Shown here: piece by piece, positions 57,234 through 64,000 of the stretch | Layout of the letters: each line of letters starts with the position of its first letter | Position numbering within the stretch: position 1 is the stretch's first letter | Position numbers and translations under genes: made by a program | The notes under the pieces: model-generated | The model's input: the letters and a program-made list of their open reading frames with translations, nothing else | Database searches by the model: none | What the model was told of the DNA's origin: nothing | Assembly: GCA_030077755.1 (NCBI GenBank) | Contig: JAQJZZ010000021.1 | Coordinates: forward strand, 558,001-622,000 | Length of the DNA stretch: 64,000 nucleotides | Source: Filosporella fistucella | Lineage: Eukaryota > Ascomycota > Leotiomycetes > Helotiales | Reading direction: 5' to 3'

Positions 57234-57480
57234 AGCTCCAATAAAATTGCTTCGATACTTGGGATGGTGTTGAGCAGTTCAAGAAGTTCTCTTCGACCAA
57301 ATTTATGCACCAGTTTGCATGCGTCTTTGCCTCTTATGTCGTGAGGATAGTCGTATTTGCTCAAGTAATTCAGGAGGTGCTTCGTAAGGAGGATGGCAAG
57401 TATCCGTAAGTCTTCAGAAATTTTTGACTTTATTGCCACTTTCAAGTCACTCCTATATCCTGTACTTTGATCAGCTTTGT
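57230..57480 (-). other. Unassigned ORF/exon candidate overlapping the BTB start
   Basis: A frame encoding YRSDLKVAIKSKISEDLRILAILLTKHLLNYLSKYDYPHDIRGKDACKL..IEAILLEL ends in a TGA that overlaps the BTB ATG (shared ATGA). It has no ATG but is preceded by a splice-acceptor-like sequence (CTGAT..TACAG) at about 57,454-57,470. It reads like protein, yet I could not connect it in frame to an upstream ATG exon. It may be an exon of a gene I cannot resolve or chance. Confidence 0.3.
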
Positions 57481-58427
57481 CTTTCGCTACAAGGATAGAA
57501 AGGGTAGGATTGTCTTACAGGATAGTTTCTGTTGTATTTGGGACCCAGAAACATTTTAGAAATCTCAAAAAGAAGGAGGAAGAAATATAACTACATTTCG
57601 AAGAATATATCTGGGGAAGCATGACTGATGTTGAAGTGGGGTAAATGCTTGAAACAGGGCTCAAGGCGGCTGGACAAGGCAAAGATTGTCACGGATGACG
57701 CATGACTCGCCTCGTCGTACTATTGCTCACTTCTAGCATCACTTCTTTACGACTTCACTGAAAGGCATGTGATATTTGTGTAAAGTGAGTGTAAAGTAAC
57801 ACTCGAGAGGTGTGTACTTCATTGCTCAGGGCGAGCTGTCGATCACCTCCCGTTGAGAAAGAGGGATGGTGGGGCATCTAAGGGATTGCACGTGACTGTC
57901 TTCAAATTCCAGGTTGGCTGGAGAGGTACTGCATATACTCTTTTCCCTTCTCCGTCACTCACTGATAAGCTATATTACACTATTTTCAATTCCAAGAGCC
58001 GTTAATTTCCGCCATGGATCCAATATTTGAGTACAGTCTGCTCTGATCCACGTCTTCATGGCCTCAACTTTACTACCTACAGCCAATTTCCTGTTGAGCG
58101 TTTTGTATTTTTGTCTCGCGCCCGAATACACACAGAATTTGGAAAGTCAACTTCCAGTACCGATTTTGATTTGATCGAAATCACTAGCTCTTCCTTGCTG
58201 CAGCTCCTCACATCTGATTTTGAAGCTTCCCATGCATCCTGTGTCACTGTCCTAGTTCGTCCTTATCAATTTCTCACTCTGCGAAATCTCAAAAGTGCCA
58301 AGGTCGAGGACAACTGGCACCACCAAAGGTTCTGGGCAGACTTTGAATACATTCAAACACAGAGGAAGTATCAATCTTTTGGTATTAACTATGTGGCTGC
58401 ATTGCATTCAATCATGACCAGAACACT
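57481..58427. other. Intergenic region upstream of the BTB gene
   Basis: About 950 nt. The only long frame here (58,027-58,539 +) lacks an ATG and is antisense to the second exon of the secreted-protein gene. Nothing else recognised. Confidence 0.4.
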
Positions 58428-58877
58428 CTATCCTGATGTGATAGTAAGGCTGATATCCCCAACTTGTGAGCAAACAAAATCATCCTGTCCATTTCCTCCT
58501 GCTCTGCAGTACACAGGCACATCGTCGGTCTCTCCATAAAGTCCGAATCTATAGTTATGTTAGCAACAAAACTTGGACACTGCCAAGGCCTAAGGAACTT
58601 ACGCAGTACCAAGCTCCTTGTATATTCTCAGTGAGTAATCACTATTGGTTCCGTTCACAGCGAATCTGTATTTGGTCTCGCCGCAAAGAGCAACTCCATA
58701 ATTATCTAGCTCGCCCGAATACGCAGAGCATGTGACATTCGCTGGTTGGATGACCAAGCTGGCTCCTTGAATACCATCGTTGTCGCGAATGGAGAGATCC
58801 TCGATTGTGATGGTCTCGCTGGATGCTGCTGCCAGGACAGCGAAGATGGAAGGAATGGCGATGGTTGAGAAACGCAT
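58428..58877 (-). CDS. Small secreted Alt a 1-like / hypersensitive-response-inducing-protein-like effector candidate
   Basis: Two exons, 58877..58603 and 58548..58428, with a 54-nt intron (GTAAGT, GCTAAC branch, CTATAG); 131 aa. The N-terminus is a signal peptide (MRFSTIAIPSIFAVLAAASS). The mature part reads ITIEDLSIRDNDGIQGASLVIQ, VTCSAYSG, ALCGETKYRFAV, YSLRIYKELGTAFGLYGE, DVPVYCRAGG, DDFVCSQVGD. It has four Cys, as in the Alt a 1/AA1-like fold, and CG(D/E)SKYRF, LRIY-x-ELGTA and VPxYCxAGGNG motifs that I recognise from hypersensitive-response-inducing proteins of plant-pathogenic ascomycetes. Two possible N-glycosylation sites (NVT, NGT). Predicted extracellular; it may be detected by plants. 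Function in the fungus is unknown. Confidence 0.88.
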
Positions 58878-59686
58878 GATGAAGATTGTTAATGATGTGT
58901 GGAAGAGTTTTTTTGAGATGGTTATTATTGCTCGATGTTGGAGAGAGTAAAGATGATAGATTGATGTTTGGATAATGTTCAACAACACTGTACATTGGTA
59001 CTTTATATATACCCGTCTCGCTTCGAAAAGGGGAAACTAGGGGAGCTGCTTTCAGCCGGCACTTGTACCAACCATGTCATATCTCGGGTCTGGCAATAGT
59101 ATAACGGATCATTCTTACCCCTGGGTATGTTCATCTCAAAGCTAACAAGGCTGTAAACCCAGAATTGTCTCACTTAAAGTTCAGCCAGCAAGTTAAAGGT
59201 CCACAAACATAGCCTCATCGCTCCACAATCACGAAGGAAATCTGTTGGAATTTCTCCGCAATAACAAGGTTTTTGTGGGGTACAGCCAGAAATGATGTTA
59301 TGCGGTTACATTCTGGTATTGCCGATCTGTGTTTCACCTCTCGTATATTTTTGGATTAAGCTTCCCGAGCTTCCTTTCGGCGTTTGGTTTCCGAGCCGGA
59401 TGGCGGTGTTTCTCAATTCGGACAACATCATAATAGAATTCTGATATCGTCAAGCTACTTCAAGCTTCTCATTATTTCCTCCTGCCAAACTGAGGAAACA
59501 CCACCGCAAGAAATGGTTAAAAGAAGAAAGATGCATCACATGACCTCGTATTTTCCTCTTTTCAGGGTCCTGGGATCTACATTCATCTAATCCATATTAT
59601 AGGTGCGGATTTAAACATGAAGTCATGATATCTTGGCCTACACGATTTTTCGCATCGCTTGCCTCGGCGATTAACAACTTTTTTTT
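58878..59686. other. Intergenic: promoter of the secreted-protein gene
   Basis: About 800 nt; includes the TATA-like element and the 3' flank of the glutathione transferase gene. Short ORFs not supported. Confidence 0.4.
58995..59018 (-). promoter_or_regulatory. TATA-like element upstream of the secreted-protein gene
   Basis: On the minus strand GGGTATATATAAAGTACC (59,000-59,017 region) lies about 130 nt upstream of the start codon, a plausible TATA box. Confidence 0.45.
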
Positions 59687-60612
59687 TCATGTCTCCTGCC
59701 TCTTCGTCGATACCACAAGACTTGGGTTTTGTTCGCTGTCATAGAAATCCGAGATGCCACGTTGCACGGCAGGCCTGCTTGCAACTCTGTCAATCCATTT
59801 CAGCAAGTGTGGAAATTGAGCCATTTCTTCATCAGTGAACCCAGCTCGTTGCCAAGCTCGAAGGTAGGGGAATGCTCCGATGTCTGCGAAGCTGTATGTG
59901 CCTTTGCCACATCCGGCAAGAAAGTCTCGTGGTATGCCTGTGAAGCGGCCGGAGAGTCGCATCTCAAGGACATTGTAGATGCGGAGAGTTTCGTTTCTAA
60001 AGCGCGAGATGGCATCTCACATTCTCAGTCATTGCCTCTCTTGAAGTAATCTGGACTCGGCATCACTCACAAGGCTGGCGTTCTGAAGCAGATCTACTGA
60101 AGTGATTCAGTTGCGCTTGATTTGGCGACCCAGACACCTGCCAGAACAGAAGCCATTGAACAGCTTCACTGTGCTCGAGTACGTTTTTAAAGCCAAAGAC
60201 TTTATCTTTGTCCAAAGTATCAACGAGATAGAGAAGCTCTGCTGAAGATTCCATCGCTGTGAAAGGTGGTGACCTGGTGTTGTCAACCAAAATCGGGATT
60301 CGGCCTATGTATTGAGGTTAGATACGTTTCTTGAGGACAGTGGAACTCTTACCTACCATTTGGATTAAGACGAAGGAACCATTCCTCTTTCTGCTCGTCT
60401 GTCTCCAGGTCTATCAAACAAGTCGTCCACTCAGTTCCGTATACCAACTTCAATTCCTCGAGCAGGATTTGCACTTTCTTTCCATTAGGTGTGGTTTCAG
60501 TGATCAGAACGAGTCCCTAGAAGTATCAGAGTTACGTCAATAGCATCTGTGTCCATTCTCGTACTTTAGCATCCTTGACTCGCGCCGGAGTTCGTTCAGT
60601 GAATAATTCCAT
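59687..60612 (-). CDS. Glutathione S-transferase, Ure2-like (nitrogen-type/GSTs)
   Basis: Conjugates or reduces compounds with glutathione in the cytosol. Four exons: 60612..60565, 60516..60357, 60304..60071, 60015..59687; introns of 48, 52 and 55 nt; 256 aa. The N-terminal thioredoxin-like domain (about 15-105) has LVLITETTPNGKKVQILLEELKL and NPNGRIPILVD, with the Ure2-like ESSAELLYLVD (glutathione-contacting ES). The C-terminal helical domain has PNQAQLNHF, the GxxxYSFADIGAFPYL motif and RPAVQRG. The fungal Ure2-like GST group fits best; several of its members act in stress, isothiocyanate or metabolite detoxification, but the substrate cannot be read from sequence. Confidence 0.93.
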
Positions 60613-61075
60613 TTCGACTGCGATCAAGTGGTAAGGTGAGTTGCAGAGTTTTCCGTCAGAGATGAATTGAAAAATTCTTGCAGATATATGACTGCCTAAA
60701 CTTCGTCAGCTGACATGACATGGCATTGACTTTTGCCGGCATGTACTTGTACATCAATTCCAATCTTGCGTCTATGGTCAATCCAATAACACAGTCTGAA
60801 CGTGTTGTCACTGCGAAAATTTATCTCGTAAAATAGTTGTGGTGGTTCACAGGTCTCAAATGTCATCCACAAACAGTTTTTGTCACGATCCGCCGTGGTA
60901 GTAGTGCATCGTTCCCTCAAATATTGTGTGCTAATTCCTTTCTCTAACTTGCTGTACATTCCTTCTTGGGACTTGTGAGTCACGCTGCATAACCAGTGCT
61001 TATGAAAGATGTCAAACTTTCAAGGAACTGATCTTCAAGGAAGTGCATCCTACCAATGCCATTCGGCAATGCCGA
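60613..61075. other. Intergenic between GST and GH36-like gene
   Basis: 463 nt. Contains a 95-codon minus-strand frame (60,696-60,983) that lacks an ATG start and resembles nothing I know; I could not join it to neighbours. No other feature recognised. Confidence 0.35.
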
Positions 61076-63858
61076 CTAGCATATGTACATCTCCACATGA
61101 ATATCTCTACCTTTATACACCTTTCCAACCTCCTCCCAAGCCAATTCCATGTCAATTTCAAAAATGCTCTCCTCCAGCAAATGCTTAGTTGAATTTGAAG
61201 GGACTATTTCTCCACACATCTTTATTCTCGAGATGTTCGGAGACATGCCGTCGCGAGATATGTGCAGTCCTAACAAAATTAGTCTCGCGCCACTCAAGCA
61301 GTTTAAGGGACATACCGAAACGTCCCATGGCTTTCAAGTCAACTTTGAGAAGCATGCCATGCTCTTGCTTGGAGATGTGAACGTCTAGTATAGCCGCTGC
61401 GCCAGTCATCTTATCGAGAAGACCAAGTATTGCATACTTAGTTGGTGCAACCTGCGTATGATATCGTAACGAATATACTGGATAGGCTGTAAGAATTTCA
61501 TGTCCTGCAGTACCTAGCTGCAAGATCATGGGATTCGATGTGGAATCTTGAAGCCTAATGAGACCTGTAGTGTGAGCGCGTAAGACATATTCCTCGGCAT
61601 CCAGACGACTTGAGAAATGCTCTAGTGTAACGATCTCCGTGATAGGTTCATCGTTGATATTGAAGATGCCAAGCATGGGAATATCTCTTTTCATGGTCGA
61701 TGTGGCTGTTGTTAACAGCCGCTTTTCCTTGTTGCTTGCGTACACGTAAGTCGTCTTTGCAACTTTGGGCCTTAAAATCACTATCCCCTCAGTGTTTCTT
61801 GCAGTCATTTGTCTTATCAAGTTGATATCATGCTCTCCAGGGCTGTCGGTAAAATATATCGGGCCTCCACTGATGCACCGAGCTGCAGCATGAAAGGAAG
61901 AGAATTGATGTTTCGTTTGGAACATATCCCAATCTGGGAGAATGTTCAAATGTTGCGTGAGGATATTTGTGTGTGCGTTGCAGAAGATGTGCCATGGGTG
62001 GCTTGCGGGTACATCGGGAAAAAAGTCTTCAGAGTTTCGCACCAGTAATGTTGGTAGTGAAGCGTGAAGCTGGGAACGGAAGATAATTTGAGGACATTGA
62101 GACATGCATGAGATAGCTTTTCCTCCAAAGTAATGGAGAGAGGCTTTCATCCAAGCATCTTGGTATGCCGAAATGAACCTTGCCCGGTCTGGGCCATCCT
62201 CAATGAGGTCTAGAAGAAACTGAGTATCTGTCTTCACGGCGTCAACTCCACATTCTACTAAGAATCTACAGAACAATCAGTGTGTTCCTGATAAGTCTGT
62301 GTGAATAGCTTATGCATTTCGCTCTTACCGATAGAAGTCACTGTAGAGGTCCTCTACATCCCCAGCATCCACAGCAACCATTGACCCTCCGCCGAGAAAG
62401 CCCGTGTCCTGTTTCCTTAATGTTGTCGTATTGTAACGTTGTGCCAGAACACCATTGGGTGAAATACCATTCCAATATCCTAAGATCCCATGCCAAACTG
62501 CGACATGCTTTATCCAAGGAAATCGTTCCTTGATTGTGGAAATAGTATGTTTCAAGCCACGAGGAAAGACTTTCTTGTCCGCCTCAAACTCAATCCACCT
62601 GTGATGAAAATTGTCTGGTCCATAATCATCTATTGACTGCCAGTTGTCGTCTATAATTAAAGTGGGAAAATGTATTCCATTTTCATCCATGCTAGCTAGG
62701 GCATTATATAGCTTCTCCTCTGTCAGATCCTGACCGAGCCCATTCCAAGTACAATATGCGAAGCTGTCGTACCAATCTTCCAGGATAATCGGTGAAGTAT
62801 TGTTTCTTATAGCTTCAAGATCGCTATCAATGCCACTGAGCTCCTGCGCAGCAACCCCGCTGGCATGACTCATAACTGCTTCACTTGCGGCCTCGAAGGT
62901 TTCTCCAATAGCTACAATCACACGTCCTTTACCAGGCGTCGCTTTCTCGTTCCTGGAAGAGATTATGAGATTTCCAGTAGCATCGGATTTAATAACAGTC
63001 AAAATATTGTCCAAGCTCAAAGCTAGAACGGCCAAGTGTAAGCCATCCTGGAATAACAAGGATACCAAAATAGCTTCCTCTTTCAGGTTTAATTGATGGC
63101 GACCTTGCCTCGGGCAAAGCCAAGGTCGGGACTCTCTTACAAGGCAGAACCACCGAACCATCTGAATTGGAGATCCCAGACATACATGAGAGAAAGCAGA
63201 TTGCTCTGTTGCTGCTGGCACGAGCGTCAAAATCTCCCATACTCGTGACGGATTATGTCCTTTTTGTTGTTCAGGAGCAAACTTTTCACATTTCGTTACA
63301 GATAACGGAGAATCCGAATTCTGAAAATAGTGAAGGAAGGACTTAGGAAGTTCTCCGTCATGTTGAAATATAATCTCGGCATCCCCAATTCCTGTTTCTG
63401 TGTGGACCCATTGCCACTCCTGGCCAGGTCTTCTGAATTTGACTGTGAAGAAGATGGAGTTATTTGTAGCCCATGACTTTTGTAAGGAAGACGTGTATTG
63501 TCTTGCAACTAGTTCACACGAGTCCGAATGCAGCTAGCAAGTATAAGCATATAGACTTCTTGGGTATGGGTTTTGGGAATGCTTCGATATCGTGGTGAAA
63601 CTCACTCGATGTATCCCGGTTTCTGTCTGTACCATGTTCAACTGCTTCCATGACGACTGTTCAGAATAACTGTGCCATAATGCAACTTCCCATGCCTCAT
63701 CAGGTTCTTTGAACATTAAAACGACATTTACATCGATCTAGAGTTTCATTAAATTTACAGAAGTCACGTCCTGGATAATATGAAGTATACCATACCCTGT
63801 CAATCTGGACGATTGTGGTCTGGCCCAATCGTGGTTCACATATTACCTCTGCAGACAT
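61076..63858 (-). CDS. Raffinose-synthase / Sip1-type GH36-like protein (putative alpha-galactosidase or transferase)
   Basis: Six exons by hand: 63858..63796, 63737..63606, 63533..62329, 62265..61316 and 61269..61076 (five coding parts listed; introns of 58, 72, 63 and 46 nt); 847 aa, closing in frame. Landmarks: VSLLFQDGLHLAVLALSLDN, ILEDWYDSFAYCTWNGLGQDLTEEKLYNALAS, IDDNWQSIDDYG, WHGILGYWNGI, then across a splice FYRFLVECGVDAVKTDTQFLLD, whose KTD holds the candidate nucleophile Asp, and HLNILPDWDMFQTKHQFSSFHAAARCISGGPIYFTDSPGEHD with the acid/base candidate Asp. These match the Raf_Syn family (plant raffinose/stachyose synthase, fungal Sip1 relatives; GH36). Fungal activity is not settled. 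No signal peptide. The 3' exon (RFGLHISRDGMSP..EMYIC) was found by splicing GTATGT..TTAG. Confidence 0.9.
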
Positions 63859-64000
63859 AATTTAAGTGGAGTGATTTCACAAAGTGAGAAACAGGAATGA
63901 ACATAGAATGTTGGAAGTCTTCATATCGATTGACGAGTCAAGAGTGAAAGCAAGGTTTCGGGGCAGTAGGTAGTTGAGGTTATCTGCGACGGACTAAGGC
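63859..64000. promoter_or_regulatory. Upstream flank of the GH36-like gene
   Basis: 142 nt to the window edge, expected to hold the 5' UTR and part of the promoter. No element identified. Confidence 0.4.

Noticed and set aside
58027..58539. 170-codon plus-strand frame
   Set aside because: No ATG start (begins TTG), and its 3' part is antisense to exon 2 of the secreted-protein gene.
60696..60983. 95-codon minus-strand frame between GST and GH36-like gene
   Set aside because: Lacks ATG; no in-frame join to neighbouring exons found; unknown content.
1..64000. CRISPR arrays, bacterial promoters and operons
   Set aside because: Sequence is eukaryotic (spliced genes); no regularly spaced repeats of CRISPR type.

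Overview
The window looks like nuclear DNA of a filamentous ascomycete. Genes are on both strands, most are interrupted by short introns (about 43-140 nt, GT..AG, CTAAC/CTGAC-like branch sites), and the proteins have fungal families as closest recognisable relatives: Zn2Cys6 regulator, Iec3, NADP-isocitrate dehydrogenase, isocitrate lyase, neutral trehalase, surface-growth GT2, an Alt a 1-like secreted protein, a Sip1/raffinose-synthase-like protein. The mixture suggests Leotiomycetes, but that is an inference from family resemblance only. No CRISPR array, rRNA, convincing tRNA or intact transposon was seen.

Layout. 1-5.9 kb: 3' part of an INO80 subunit (Iec3), mitochondrial NADP-isocitrate dehydrogenase, a multi-zinc-finger protein. 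8.3-22 kb is a housekeeping block: CCR4-NOT subunit Not3/5, D-aminoacyl-tRNA deacylase, cyclophilin-40, a large Bud2-type RasGAP, a conserved low-complexity protein, mitochondrial ribosomal protein mL58. 24-28 kb: a 2EXR protein, a degenerate tandem repeat, a GNAT acetyltransferase, an uncharacterised nuclear-looking protein. 28.4-34.3 kb: MFS sugar transporter, Zn2Cys6 regulator, DUF3445 haem-type oxidoreductase. 37-40 kb: hyphal GT2 glycosyltransferase. 40-47 kb: a 7.2 kb stretch with no supportable gene. 47.1-53.3 kb: neutral trehalase then isocitrate lyase. 53.6-57.2 kb: an intact BTB gene with two decayed relatives. 58.4-63.9 kb: secreted Alt a 1/HR-inducing-like protein, Ure2-like glutathione transferase, raffinose-synthase-like GH36 protein.

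How parts may work together. Trehalase and isocitrate lyase are neighbours and both serve reserve or C2-carbon use (germination, early infection); NADP-isocitrate dehydrogenase, elsewhere in the window, competes for isocitrate. GT2, the secreted protein, the transferase and the GH36 protein fit a plant-associated lifestyle. I rebuilt every multi-exon gene by hand; each model closes in frame, and exon limits are given in the entries. The most unusual observations are the decayed BTB copies, a trehalase with a degraded calcium motif, the Not3 NOT-box encoded in a tiny last exon behind a 349-nt intron that can be read through, two stop-free 3n introns, and a repeat array that overlaps the end of the GNAT gene.
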